A stretch of DNA of 64,000 nt, taken from assembly GCF_015832195.1 (NCBI RefSeq), contig NC_052046.1:29788911-29852910 (forward strand), written 5' to 3'. A program made the translations under genes and the position numbers. The stretch comes from Motacilla alba alba (taxonomy: Eukaryota; Chordata; Aves; Passeriformes; Motacillidae). The notes under the pieces are model-generated. The model was given only the letters and a program-made list of their open reading frames with translations, made no database searches and was not told where the DNA came from. Below are positions 1-12,227 of this stretch, piece by piece (position 1 is the first letter of the stretch; the number at the start of each line of letters is the position of its first letter).

Positions 1-970
1 CCTCAAAGTTGCTTTATAGTGCCTTATTTTTGTGCGCTTGGAATTGATAGCCCTGGAATGTAGACTGATTTTGCAGAAACTGCTACGTCAACATACTCTG
101 AAAGTAACAATTGCAATTAGCAAAAACAGCCTGTTACCTTGTTTCCTAAAGCTGAAGAATGTGAAATTGACAAAACGAGGAACTGCGTGGGTGTGTACAA
201 TGGTTCTGTATCAAAACTGTTCCCCTAAAATTTCAGCTCTTTCTGGGTTTCCTGTTGTGTGCTTCCACGATGTAATAGGCTATGCTTCTGAATTTTTCCT
301 TTGATACATTTCTTAGAAACTCAAATCACTGTCATTAAAACACTTGTTTCCTACTGTGAGGACTTTCGGCTTTTCACTGGGAGGCCACAGGCAACAAAAT
401 ATAACACACTTGTTTCAGTGTTAATTAAAAAAACAAACCAAAAAACCGCAAGTAACTTTCAATAAGGGATGAGATTCTGATAACTCATTTGTGTAGCTGA
501 TATGTGAGCTAAATACTCTGTGAATACATAAATGCTAAAACACATTATGCTTAAAGCTGTGATTATTAATATATCCCACCTCCTTGGATAACATACATAT
601 TAGCAGATCTCTGTTCATACTAATTAGGTTTTTAAAATTCTATTTGTAGAAGTGGGTTATTTAAAAATAAAAAAATTGAAGTAGGTTGACAACAGAAATA
701 TTGTCAGGACTTTATAAACAAAATAAAGCAGATGAAAATAGAAAAGTTAAAATTAAAGAAATGTCTTTGGATTTCATGTACAAAATAAAGTACAAATACA
801 TTTTAGAATGTTATATTACTAATATCAGTTTGTTGCAGAAAGTTTTCCTAATCAAGTTAATCGTTTCACTAGCTGCTGTTTGCTGTCTGCTTCCCGATCT
901 CATTCTGGGGAGAGCAGATTAATAATTCCTGATTTGAGCTAAAATTAGTTAGCTCATCCATGTGTATTTG
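1..970. other. Anonymous AT-rich non-coding stretch
   Basis: I see no recognisable gene, RNA or repeat here. The open frames (the longest is 90 codons at 32-304) resemble no protein I know and have no codon or splice context that would support them. A short A/C-rich tract lies near 427-450. The stretch ends where a CR1 tail begins. Confidence 0.6.
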
Positions 971-1675
971 GAATCATAAAATTACAGAATATCTGGAATT
1001 GGAAGGGACCTATAAAGATCATAGGACCATTCACTCCAAAACTTTTGGTCCTCACAGAACTTTTAAAACTAAATAGTATGACTTAATCAGTTGAACTTTG
1101 ACAGACTTGGTGCCCTGACTGCTTCCCTGTGGAGCATGATGCAGTGACTAACCACCCTCTGTGTGAAGAACCTATTCCTAGTGTCCAGTCTGTACTGCCC
1201 CTGAGGAAGCTCCAATCCCTTTCCTTGTGTCCTGTCACTGTTTACCAGAGAGAAGAGATCAACCATTCTTCTTCTGCTGCCTTCTTTGAGGCAGCTGTAG
1301 GCTGTAATGGGGTCACCCCTCAGCCCCTCTTCTTCAAACTGAACAAACCAGGTAACCTTAACTGCTCTTCCTCAGTCTTGTCTTGAGGGATCTTGCCAGA
1401 TCTTTTGCTGTTGCAGTGCTCTCCACCCTCTCATCCTCAGGTTGTACATACAATCAAGATAATAATTTCTCAGATGCAAAAGCCAGCACTTGCTCTTGTT
1501 CAATTTAACGTGATTGCCCAGCTCTCTGGTCTGTCCAGAGCTCTCTCTAAGGCCTCTCTATCCTCAAGGGAGTTCACAGTTTCTCCTAGTTTAGTATGGT
1601 AGGCAAAATGACTGAATTTACATTCAGCTGCTGCACCTAGATCATTTATACAAACATTAAAAAATTACCTGACTT
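971..1675 (-). mobile_element. CR1 LINE 3' fragment, 5'-truncated
   Basis: The left edge carries the degraded CR1 tail (GAATCATAAAATTACAGAAT) followed by the CR1 end motif GGAAGGGACCTATAAAGATCA. Further right the text matches the avian CR1 3' region, including a stretch equivalent to 'CTCAAGGGAGT...CAGTTTAGT' and an 'ATCATTTATACAAACATTAAA' equivalent around 1640-1665. Because the tail is at the left, the element reads on the minus strand. It is strongly diverged, has no usable reverse transcriptase frame, and only the 3' UTR portion is present, as in most bird CR1 copies. The call rests on remembered CR1 consensus, not on an alignment. Confidence 0.8.
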
Positions 1676-1774
1676 CCCATTTGCTATTTTACTTTCAATA
1701 CTTGAAATAGTGGTGGAAATGAGTTCATGGTGAACAGCAACATTGAAGAGGAGGCAATAGCATGCTGCTTCAGC

Positions 1775-2260
1775 AAAGCTGCATCTTGCACTGTGTTAGG
1801 GCTGTGGACAGCCCGGGGTCAAGGGAAGTGATGGAATCTAAAAGATTCTATTACTCTAGGATACTATGAAGTAATGCCATCTCTCTATTTATGAGAACGT
1901 ATCTGAGTGCTGTGTCCAGTTTTGGGGTCCCCAGAACAGGAGACATACAGACTTTCTGAAGCTGAGTCTGATGGAGATCACTAAACGTGTCAGGGAGTTT
2001 CACACAAGACACGCAAAAAAGCACTTGGTTTTTTCAACTATAGGAAAGAAAGGTAGAGGGGAAATAATATTTCTGCCTTTATATACCTAGAAGGAGGGTC
2101 CGGAGGAGATGAAGCCAGAGTTTTTTCCAGGGTGCTGAGAGTCAGGACAAGAGTAATGGAAACAAGTTGTTATCACCAGTGTGGGTAAGAACTGAAACAG
2201 GTTTTGTGGACCTGAGCAGCCTGATCTAATTGGAGAAGTCTTGCAATTTGTGCCTTCCTG
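1775..2260 (+). mobile_element. CR1 LINE fragment, plus strand, internally deleted
   Basis: The phrase around 1905-1950 (GTGCTGTGTCCAGTTTTGGG followed by GTCCCCAGAACAGGAGA) is the typical CR1 passage near the end of ORF2. Around 2090-2160 comes the 'GGAGGGTCCGGAGGA...GCTGAGAGTCAGGACAAGAG' equivalent, and at about 2214-2245 a piece of the CR1 terminal domain (GCAGCCTGATCTAATTGGAG). The order is right for the plus strand, but intermediate blocks are missing, so it has internal deletions. It lies only about 100 bp from the minus-strand CR1 to its left, and the two point in opposite directions. No coding potential remains. Confidence 0.7.
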
Positions 2261-4826
2261 ATTTGATTTTTTCACTCGAACTTTTTTTTGAGTTTTCAAA
2301 ATGGAGCAAAGGCTGTTAATCTTCAAAGAAAATATCCTGATGTCTGTTCTGTTTTAAAATGTGGACAAAGATATATTTTTAAACACTTAAGTAGTCCAGA
2401 ACAGTACTGCAACTGTGAGGCTGTTATCATAGAAGCTTCTTGAATTCAGGAGTTGTCAGAAGAATCTTCTGAAGTTACTCTCAGTGCATGGTGGCAGCAG
2501 ATACATCAAGGGGGAAAGGTGACAAACTTTGTATGTATTCTGTAGATGTGAAGCAGAGTGGTTTCTAGGTACACATTACATTGCAGTTATGTTCTAGAGT
2601 CGGTTTTGCAGTAATGGTTTTGCAGCTGAGTGTCTCATAAATTTGTCAGGATGGCTGATTGTGTCACAATTGAAGAAACTGATTTGCAGCAACCAACAGC
2701 TTTCACAAAGTTCAGAGAGCTGCTGTGTCTCTGGCTCTTACACATGCTAGCAGTTGAGCTAGCAATTTTTTATCAGCCTCATGCTGATTTGTTTTCTGTG
2801 ACCTACTTAATTTAAATTTGAATATTTACTTGTTTTGCACAGCAATGCACAGTGAGGCTATCCATCATTTCTTTGGCAGGACTTCTTTAGATTCTTTAAG
2901 GGTGAGTCTAAGGCACCACTCACAGCTACTGTAGAAGAAGCATCCCTAAGGATCCTGAGGCAGGGTTTTATCTTCAGGCTCCATCTCTCTCCTTCCCAGA
3001 GAGAAGCACAAGGATCCTTATTGTCAGTTAACCACAAGGTTGTGCTGCTGCAATCGTGGCACCAAGGGTGCTAGGAAAATGGCATGCAGGATGACAAAGT
3101 GCGAAGGCTCTGGAGTCTCATGTGTTTTAGATCTCCTTTGGATGTTTCTGCTGCCTACCACAGAGGCAGTGGTTGATGTTGGTTGATGTGGAACACAACT
3201 GGGTGGAAACTGAAAGGCCAAAAAGCTCTGAGAGGCAGCTCTGGCAGAGGCCTCAGGCTCTGGGTCAGATTGACCTCAGTCATCTCAATATCAATGGCCT
3301 CATTCCAGCCCTAAGCTGTGATGGCCTCGCTACCCCACATTAGTTTACACAGTTAGCTTCAGGATCTGGATACTGATTGGGGTATATCAGAGCTCAAGGC
3401 CTTGGATAAATCCTTGCATGGGGATGCAAAAGGGATCAGATTTATTTATTGTTTATTTGGAGGTGGGAGGAACAGAGCAGCAAGAAGACTTTCTAGTCTC
3501 ACTTGAATAATTCTGAGTGGTAAAAGAACTGTAAGCAGTCAAGGGATCTGAATGGTACATTAGTTCCCTGCTATCTTTCCCATTTTCTTTAGATGGACAA
3601 TTTAAACACCTTTATTTCTACATATTTGAACATATTGTACATTTACACTTGGTTAAAGCATACTTTATGGAATAAAACTATTTTAAAACCTGTGCTCTAT
3701 TTTCCTTAGTCTTTAATACAGAAAAAATATAGGAGAAATATTTTTATGGCTAAATAGTCCCCCTTGCAGAGTGCACTGATATGACCAAATTTTCAGGGTA
3801 AACTACTAAGCAGCCATTAGACTGTTTCCTTTTCAAAATCTGCACAGTGTTAGAAGTATTAATCAAGGTATTAATATGGAAAATAGAAGCAAAAGTGTTT
3901 CTAGCGAAATTAGGTGTGAAATTAGGAATTCAATATTTTTCTTCACTGTTGCTTTTTCAAAGCAAAACATGAATGATAACTCTCTGAAAAGCTGAGGAAT
4001 TATTTCTTCAGTATTGACACTGGTAATCATACCCATCAATTGCTGTTCATAGTGCAGGCTTTATTTTTTATTTCCTGGTGTTACACATTCATCATCTGAA
4101 GTAGCTTTCTTTTAAGCCCACTATGCATTAGTAAACCTGTGCTGTGGAAGAGTCACTCAGCTACAACAGTGTTAAATGTATGCCCATTATACATCTCCTT
4201 GTAGATTGTGCCTCATGGCACTTTAGAGTGATTGTGGGTACAATCAGAAGGAGGGCATACAGTGTAGGAGATCACAGCTATAGTTATCAATCCTGTCTTT
4301 GTAAGGATATGTGAAATAAAATCTGTGTCTGCCAAAGGTCTGTTTTTTCAGTGCAGGGAACAAAAAATCATCAGAAGTCTCCAACTTTCTAATAGCTCTG
4401 TACTGAGATACTGAAACTCAGACCTCCTGACCCAATATGGTTTCAAATGCTCTGGAAGAATTATCTTCCTTCTGTTTTCCCCCTGATTGGTCAAAGACTG
4501 CTTTCTCTTTCTTCTCTCCTTGAAAGATGCACTAGTGCCTAAGTGAAAGCAAAGTATCAACTCACAGTTGCTTCCCTTGAAGAATCTTGGAGGATCCTTT
4601 CTGAAGTATGAAGTAATGACACCTGCATTTTTCCCAAAGCTAGAAAATCTAGTTAGATAATCCCACTTTTGAAGCATGGAAATTTAATCCCCTGTTAAGA
4701 TTATGCAGCTCATCCATCTAAATGAGATGCAAGTTATTCACCAATTACTCACCAGGACCTTGGGCATCCATGATGCTTTGAGCTCTGCTTTTTCTCCCCT
4801 TTAGCACATGGCAAAGGGTTTTGTGA
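2261..4826. other. Anonymous non-coding stretch
   Basis: No gene or repeat family was recognised. The part at about 2880-3360 is somewhat more GC-rich than its surroundings and could be a very old repeat or a conserved non-coding block, but I cannot tell which. A 109-codon minus-strand open frame at 4348-4677 has no recognisable domain and no splice context, so I treat it as chance. Confidence 0.5.
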
Positions 4827-4831
4827 AGATT
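4827..4831. repeat. Left target-site duplication AGATT of ERVL solo LTR
   Basis: AGATT immediately precedes the TGTGTTAG start of the LTR and is repeated exactly after its end at 6353-6357. Five-base duplications are typical of class III (ERVL-like) insertions. Confidence 0.85.
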
Positions 4832-6352
4832 TGTGTTAGTTCAGTACAGCCTGATTTCTGGTGGTGGTGGGGGAAGCCACAGAGGTGGCTTCTGAGGGAA
4901 GCTCCTCAAAGCTTCCACTATGTCCAGCAGAGCAATCCCTGAAGGCTCTGGCGATGGACATGTTGCTGGCCCAATTAGAGAAGTTGCTAATGCCTCTGTG
5001 ATGACATATTTTAGAAGAATAAGAGCTGCATCCATGCTCTTTTTCCAAGGGGTGTGGAAGTGCAGGGACTGGGGCCGCTCTGGCACCAGTAGTGGCTGTG
5101 GAGTTGGCACTAGGAGTGGCTGGGGCCATACGGCCATCTCATCATGGCTCGCAGTGAACTTTGCCGAACTTTGCTTAACCTCTTTTAGCCAGCCATGCTG
5201 CAGGCAGAAGGGCAGAAGTGCCTGCAGCAGCTCCTCCTTTTTTGGCACCCCACATGAAGAGAGGTGCCAAATGGTGCCAGCACTGCGGCAGCTGGCACAG
5301 CCCATGCACTACCAGCAGGACCCACATGGCTGACAGCAAGGGACATAATGAGCAATTCCCCGATACAGAGCCCAGGTGAGATCAACCTTTCAGCTCTGCA
5401 AAACCCTATGAGAACATTTCCATTGACAGAGCTTGACAACAAACAAACCTACGGATAACAATTTTCTTCCAAGTCAGAGAAAAGGAAAAGGTGAGGACAC
5501 ATGAGAACAACATGGCAACACTAAGGTTGCAGTGAAAGGAGGGAGGAAGAGGAGGTGCTCCCAACATTGGAGTTGAAAATCCTTCTACAAGCTGAGGTGA
5601 GGACTATAATACAACAGTTTTCCTGCAATTCATGAAGTGCATGGGTGGATGCAGAGATCTATTTGCAGCCCTTGAGGAAAAGTGCTCACGCTGGAGCAGG
5701 TGCATGCTGAAAAGCTGTAGTCTAACAGGAAACCTGAACAGGGAGAGCAGACCCTTGCTTCCCGAGATAGAAAAAGACTCTTTCTTGCAAACTAGGGCAG
5801 TTTATACTTAAAAGACTGCACCTCATAAACTAAAATGACCCATGCCATGTAGTTTGGGGGGACTGTTTTGCCTGGGGAAGGGACTCACATTAGAGCAGGT
5901 TGGGCGGGACTGCTGCTCATGGAAACCACAACCACACTGGAATAGTTTGTAGAGAACTGTCTCCCATGGGAAGGACCCTATGGCATAGCAAGAAGAGACT
6001 CCTCTCCCTAAGCAAACTGAAGAAAGATTTCAGATGAAAAACTGACCAAAACTCCAACACCCTGTCTTCCTCTACTGTTGGTGGGAAGGGACAAGGGGCT
6101 GAAGGGAGGAAAAATGTGTTCTAAAGGTTTATTTCAGTTCTCATTATCCTCTTTTAGTTCTGTTGATAAATTTTCTTTATACAATTTAAATTTGAGCCTA
6201 TTTTGCCCTTAGAGTGTTTCTTCCCAATCCTCATCTCAACTCATGAGCCATTTGGTTTTTCTTTCTGCTTCCTCTGCTCAACTGTAGCAGAGGAGAATGA
6301 GTGAATGGTTTATTGTGGGTGCCTGGCTTTTAGCCGGTGTCAAGCCACGACA
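4832..6352 (+). mobile_element. ERVL-type solo LTR, about 1.52 kb
   Basis: The element starts TGTGTTAG and ends CAAGCCACGACA, with the canonical TG...CA termini. It is flanked by a perfect AGATT duplication. The 5' part has the bird-ERVL block 'GGTGGTGGGGGAAGCCACAGAGGTGGCTTCTGAGGGAAGC' in pieces around 4862-4900. The 3' part has the family's 'CAACTCATGAGCCATTTGG' at about 6237, and an ending of the type 'GTGGGTGCCTGGCTTTTAGCCGGTGTCAAGCCACGACA'. No gag, pol or second LTR adjoins it, so the provirus was lost by LTR-LTR recombination. Several overlapping open frames at 4836-5458 on both strands lie inside the LTR and are not genes. A clean AATAAA is not visible. The family name is withheld because it would need a Repbase or Dfam match. 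Confidence 0.9.
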
Positions 6353-6357
6353 AGATT
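6353..6357. repeat. Right target-site duplication AGATT
   Basis: This is an exact copy of 4827-4831 directly after the LTR's final CA, which fixes the element's boundaries. Confidence 0.85.
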
Positions 6358-9022
6358 GGAAATGTTTTAATTAAAAATAATTGAGAGTACTGTGGATCTC
6401 TACAGTCTACTGAAGGTCAGATCATATGATTTTGGAATGGCTTTGAATTATTTAAATATAATAGGAACAGATCTAATTTCTCTTCTTAAAATATTTTCTC
6501 AACAGAATCTGGAAACAAAAACTCATTGTATTGAATTAGGTTTACTCTGTATTTGGATAAAAAGAGAGAGAAATATTTTCTTTCTTAGTAAATATATGGT
6601 CTGTTGTGTGATAAAGTATATCAGTTGTGATACAATTCAAATTTAAAAGAAAATCCTTGGATTCTTAATTAACTTAATATTTGGATCATTCATCATGACT
6701 AAATATGATGTACTCTATCATTATTCCCATTTCCAATTGTTTAAGAAATATTGTATTCATCTCAATGCTTTATAAAACCATGTTTGGATTTGTATTTTGG
6801 AAAAGTAGTGGGAACCTAGGGGAGTAGCTTCTCAGTTTGTGATGCTTTCACATTGTATGAGCCAACTAATTTGAGATTGGCTAATTGACTGAGGCAGAAT
6901 TCAGGGGAAGAAGGTAGGTAGCATTAATGATTCAAATGTAATTCTACAAGCTATGAGCCAGTGAGCTGAACCAGTACTTCAATATAGAGTTTGATGCACT
7001 GTGTAGGTTTCTCTGATGGAACATAGAAATACAAGGTTCAGCTCATTCATGTAATCACTAAGAACCCAGAGTTTTGTCTCAGGCAAATACACTTTTTGGC
7101 ACATCACCTGTCTAATTTGGAATGAGTAAATATTTCTCCGCTTTGAAGTATCTGTGTTTCATTGATAAGAAAGTTTACCTAATCACCTGCATATTTCAGC
7201 CCAGATGTAATGCTTTGTTGTGAGAGGATGCATGGTTCACACAAATACAAATAATTTTTTTCAGATTGTTATTAATTTTTGAATGTTAATAGGGAAAGGG
7301 GATAAATATAAGTTATTATTTCCAAGGCCATGCAGAATAAAGATAGAAATAAAATACTATATAAGTATATTATAAGTATATGTAAGTATTAGTATAATAA
7401 TAATAATAATACTAAAAATATAAGTCTCTAGCTAAAAATTAATTTTTGGATACAGCTACTTTTGATTTTTTTTTTTAATGTGAAAATTAGGTACATAATT
7501 ATGAAGCCTTGATTAAACTAAAATTTTTAACAGAATGCAAGAGCTACATGACTACAAATAATAATCTGCCAGTTCAAAAATACATATATCTGAGATTAAT
7601 AAAACAACATGTCATGTTTATCAAACTCAGTATGTGCACAGAAGCAAACAAAAGATATTAACAAATGAGTTTAAGTTAAATACTAATTTTGTTTTAATCA
7701 TGTAAGTGCTGCAATCAGATGCCCGATAAAGGAAAAACTATTAAGAAAAAATGTTGTCACCCTCTTCAGAATGACATTTTGTTAGGAAATGGTTATATCA
7801 CCCCAAGAAATGTAATAATAACTTGTTATTGAATATTTGCTCCTTCAACCATCCTCCAAGTCCTGAGTCCTGATTTCACTGAGGTACATGTACAGCCAGC
7901 ATAGATACATAGTTTATTAGAAAATATGAATTGTTTGCAGTTGGAATCTTGGCTGATTTTGACTTTTGTGGTATGATGTCATCCTATTGTAATTTACAGT
8001 CCTTAGTGTTTTCCTGACTAGAATCAGCAAATAACAGTAAAACAGAAATTAGAATAAATTAGGTCCATAACTCTGCCTCTATCCTTTTGTAGAATTTTGA
8101 TTACCTCTACCTATGCAACAAACATTTTGCTGTTGTGCTCGGATATGAACGCATGGAATTAATTAAGTTGTAGAAAAATGAATGGTTCTTCAAAAATAAA
8201 GTCCCTGGGCAGTTTCAGGGCTAACATCATAATAAGTTGGGGTTTTTGGTTTGTGGTTTTTGTTTTGTTGGGTTTTTGTTTTTTCTCTAATTGATGATTT
8301 ATTCCATAACCTGATCTATTGATTGCTTTTCTTTGAGCCTTGTACATAACACAAGTTTTAACATACTCAGTTACCTGAATTTTCATAAGGTAAAGTCATG
8401 CAGATGTGTTTTTTCCTTTTATTTGTTCTTAATATACTTTTATGGAGATAAAGCTGTCTTTTTTCAGAATGGTATTGCGAGTCTGATGCATTTATGTGTT
8501 ATCTTCAGACATGGATGGATCTTGCAACATTTCAGATTCTATGGAATTCTGCTCCAGATCCTACAGAGATGATCAGAGAAGGTGCTTATACAGACTACGC
8601 TGAGGTCACATTCAAATACTGCTAATATTTCAGTCTCTATGTCTGGATTAGACAGGGATTCATTAGATGTAGTCTTATTTTGTAGAATTTATTTGATCTA
8701 TTTTTGTGTACTTATCTGCAAATAATTTATGACCAACTGAAAAAAAATACTTTGAGCCACTAGTGAAAATCTTTTCTCTCAAGATCTTTTCTCAAAAGTC
8801 TGCTATGTGTTATTTTACAGGAAACATGTGACGGGAAAGGGATAGTTTAGTGGACTTATGAGCATTCTTATCCTTTTGTTGCTTTAAAATATATTTAACA
8901 TCGGGTAAACTTCAGTTGTGATTGTTGCTGGGGTGAAACAAGTGAGGACAAGGCAGCTTCCATTTTTTTGATGACAAGAAACTCTGATTTTGAGAGTAAT
9001 GCAATCTTTTCACTTCCCTTTT
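6358..9022. other. Anonymous AT-rich stretch
   Basis: No gene recognised. It contains an AT/TAA-rich low-complexity patch at about 7350-7420, including a run of TAA units near 7396-7411. It also contains a G/T-rich tract at 8237-8285, listed separately. The remainder shows nothing I can name. Confidence 0.55.
8237..8285. repeat. G/T-rich low-complexity tract
   Basis: Degenerate GGTTTTT/GTTTTG units (for example GGGGTTTTTGGTTTGTGG) run for about 50 bases on the plus strand. The same kind of tract recurs at 21327, 28041 and 40739, and as its complement at 26123 and 55010. Confidence 0.7.
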
Positions 9023-9997
9023 CATAGAATCATAGAATTGTTAAGGTTGGAAAAGACCTTTAAGAACATCAAGTCCAACTACCAACCCAGCACCACCACA
9101 ATGTTCAACAGTAGATCATGTCCTCAAGTGCCATATCCCCAAAGTTTTTGAACACTTCCAGGGTGATGACTCCACCGCTTCCCTGGGCAGTCCATTCCAA
9201 TGTTTTACATTCATTTGTGTGGATTTTTTTCCCCCCACAAATATATGATCTAAACCTCCCCTGGCAGAAGTTGAGGCCATTTCTTCTTGTCACTTGTAAC
9301 CTGGGAGAAGAGGGCTAAACTCGCAGCAAAGTCCTTTCATGTATCACCCCTTCCCTCCATCCCCCCTCTTTTCTCCAGGCTAAATACCCCCATTTCCCTC
9401 AGTAACTCCTCACAGGACTTGTGCTCTGGACCCTTCACCTGCTCTGTTGCTCTTGTCGGGACTTGGTCCTGCACCTTAGTGTCTTTCTTGCTGTGAGGGA
9501 CCCAAAACTCAGAAGACAGGACTTGAGGTGTGGCCTCACCAGTGCTGAGCACAGGGGGCTGATCACTGTCCTAGTCTTGTTGGTCACACTATTGCTGATA
9601 CAGGCCAGGATGCCACTGCCTTTCTGGCCACCTGGGCGCAGCTGGCTCATGTTCAGCTGCTGTCAACCAGCACCCCCAGGTCCTTTTCCACTGAGCACCT
9701 TTCTAGCCACTCTGCCCCAGTTCTGTAGCACTGCATGGGGTTGTTGTGACCCTAGGACAGGACCCAGCACTTCACCCTATTGAAAGTCATACAATTGGCC
9801 TCAGCCCATTGATCCAGCCTGTCCAGATACCTCTGTAGAGCCCTTCTGCCCTCTAGCAGATGAACACTAGGACTCAATTTCCTGTCATTGGCAAACTTGC
9901 CTCACCAGGGTGCACTCAGTTGCCCTTGTCCAGGTCCCCTTGTCAAAAAGCATATTAAACAAAGCTAGCCCCAATTCTGAGCCCTGGGGAACCTGGA
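9023..9997 (-). mobile_element. CR1 LINE 3' end, about 1 kb, 5'-truncated
   Basis: The left edge is CATAGAATCATAGAAT, two copies of the CR1 terminal octamer, followed by the conserved end GTTGGAAAAGACCTTTAAGA. Further right come 'GGGCAGTCCATTCCAATG' (about 9185), 'AGGACTTGTGCTCTGGACCC', 'GAGGTGTGGCCTCACCAGTG' (about 9525) and 'TGAGCCCTGGGGAA' (about 9978). All are known passages of the long CR1 3' region read on the minus strand. This is the best preserved CR1 in the window. The open frames of up to 120 codons at 9287-9783 lie inside it and are not separate genes. The right edge is a truncation point typical of incomplete reverse transcription. Confidence 0.92.
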
Positions 9998-11017
9998 GAA
10001 TATTTGAATACATCTAGTGCAAATACAGTGTTGCTGATCTTAACTGGTGAGCTTTGTAGGCCTTTGGTTACTCTTGCACTTTATGTGTGGGGATCTGTGC
10101 TTCTGCTTAGATCCGCTGTCTGATTGCTGTTCTGGAGGATGACAGTGATTCCAGTTCATTGGGATACATGTAGCAAATGAAGATACAGTTGACTTCTTTG
10201 TTATCACCTTATGGAGTATCATGAGACATTGCTTGGAGAAACCCATTTCTGTTTGATTATCTTGCCTAAAACCCTACAATGTGAGGATTTATAGCATCCA
10301 TTGACAGTTGACTTCTGCCTTCATTATGACAATGTAAATCGCTGCAAATCCATACATTTCCTTTATACAGAACATTTGCTTTTATGTGGAATGGTTTACT
10401 CCTATAGAGCATCTTTTCCAGCTGAGTGATTTCTCTTTTCAGGTTACATGCACTTTGTTGCACATTCCTAGTTTGCATTTTTTCCTGTAAGCCCTGTAAA
10501 TTAGGCATTCCTGCTTGTCTACTCTGCAACATGAGATTTATAAGGCTGATTTTTGTCTTTGCCATGACATGATGCTTCATTTACAATAGAAATGTAGAAA
10601 GTTATTTCTTCTGATCATATTTTTTTCTGTCAAACTAATGTTTTTTTTTTTTTTACTTTGATTTCTGTATATTCACAATTTATTATGAAGCCAGCATTAG
10701 GTTGTTTTATGGACATACATCATATGATGAACCACCATATTTAAATAGAAAATATTTGTTTGCTTCTATACACAAAGTGTATGTTCTGTTTACATTTTAT
10801 GGCCTTTTGTCTTGGTTTAGAATAGGAGGAAATTCAAGGAAGTGCTGCAAAGCTTTTTGTGTAACAGTCTGTTGAATCACTGAGAAGTTGGATACACCTC
10901 TGTGAAACAAGGACAAAGCATTTTATCTACATGTCTCTGCAACAGATCAACAGGGTGTTTTCTGCAAGAATAAAAGGGGAAATAAAAGGAATAGATTTTG
11001 GAAAATGGCAGGATTTA

Positions 11018-11052
11018 GTTCAAAGCCCAGTGCTTTGAACTGGGCTTTGAAC
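11018..11052. repeat. Perfect 13-bp inverted repeat (hairpin)
   Basis: The left arm is GTTCAAAGCCCAG at 11018-11030. The right arm is its exact reverse complement, CTGGGCTTTGAAC, at 11040-11052. The loop is nine bases, TGCTTTGAA, and itself repeats part of the right arm. There is no T run after it and no link to a gene, so a terminator role is not suggested. Confidence 0.85.
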
Positions 11053-12170
11053 CTCCCTCCTTACCCAATACTCAGCACTGAAATACTCCAGGAATTACTG
11101 CATTTCTTGAGCCAGTAAATTCTTCTGGTTGTGCACAATATCCATTAGATTACCAGCAGCAGCGATAATATTCAACTAAATGCATTCTTTACATGTCTGA
11201 TTATGTTAATGAAGTATATTCCAATGGCTGTGGACATAATTAACTAAGAAAATATTTTGTGATCTTGCCTGAAAATGTCTATGTTTTAATGATGTGTTTT
11301 GATTTGGGGCTTTTGCACTCCTTAGCTTTCTCCTTGAGCAGAAGTAGTCAAAAATTATATTGATGGGGTCAGTAAACACATTTCTGTCATTACCCTTATT
11401 TTTTCATTGTGTCAGTACAACTCATCAGTCCTTGTTAAGTTTTGATCTGACTTTTAAGTGCTTCTAAAAACATAAACCCTCATAGACCATCCTCTTCACT
11501 GTCTCACATCAGTTTCACACAGCTAGCAGGTCAGAACCACTTGATGTTGCTGTTCGTATACCGTGCAGCTTCATAATAAATACATTTAATCAACTTAAAA
11601 CCAGGGAACTTTACTTCCTTCATCTGTTTTTATTTATTTTGAGTACAAACGGTGATCACACACCTCTGTATACAAATCAATTGCGCCATTTACCTATATG
11701 TAAGTTCAATATTTGAATGCAATTCATCCTCTACATGTTTATCAGTAGTGAAAGTGTCATTACAAAGACTGGATAAGCAATCAGGTCCAGATGCTTCTCT
11801 CTCTCTTTAAATCATCTTAAATTGTGGTCGGCAGGGGGATCAACAGCAGTGCTCATATAGACAAGTAAGCCCATGGCAGATGTTAAGATGTTAAGACATG
11901 AGTGTCTCAAAACCTCATGGACAAATAATTGTTTTGAAGGGAGAGAAGTAGAGTGACAGGTGTATCTACAACAGTGCCTTCATTTCCATACGGCTTGCAG
12001 TGATTATTGTTTTCTTTTGGATGGGAGTTTTTGAAACTATTCCCTTCTTCCTTTTCTATTCTCAGTAAGTGTTTTGGTGTAAAAAACCCGAAAAGGCTGT
12101 TCACTAAATCCATTTGAATTTGCACAAGCCATTTACAAATACAGATCAATGTTTCTTCACTGTGTTGCTG

Positions 12171-12227
12171 TGGCTTTTTATCTTCCTGTGCCCTTTCACA
12201 TGGCTTTTTATCTTCCTGTGCCCCTTT
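12171..12227. repeat. Two-copy 30-bp tandem duplication
   Basis: The unit TGGCTTTTTATCTTCCTGTG plus CCC begins at 12171 and begins again at 12201. The copies agree through 'CTGTGCCC', so the duplication looks fairly recent. No coding frame is involved. Confidence 0.85.

Noticed and set aside
4348..4677. 109-codon minus-strand open frame
   Set aside because: No domain, no splice or promoter context, and its size is within chance for 64 kb scanned in six frames.
4841..5458. Overlapping open frames of up to 154 codons on both strands
   Set aside because: All lie inside the ERVL LTR. Their amino acid content follows its GC-rich, repetitive composition and matches no protein I know.
9287..9783. 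Frames of 69-120 codons on both strands
   Set aside because: They lie in the CR1 3' region. The real CR1 proteins are encoded further upstream and are not present here.
10040..10580. Two successive minus-strand frames (68 and 104 codons), the second with a faint coiled-coil look
   Set aside because: They are not in a common frame, no protein is recognised, and splice sites joining them were not evident.
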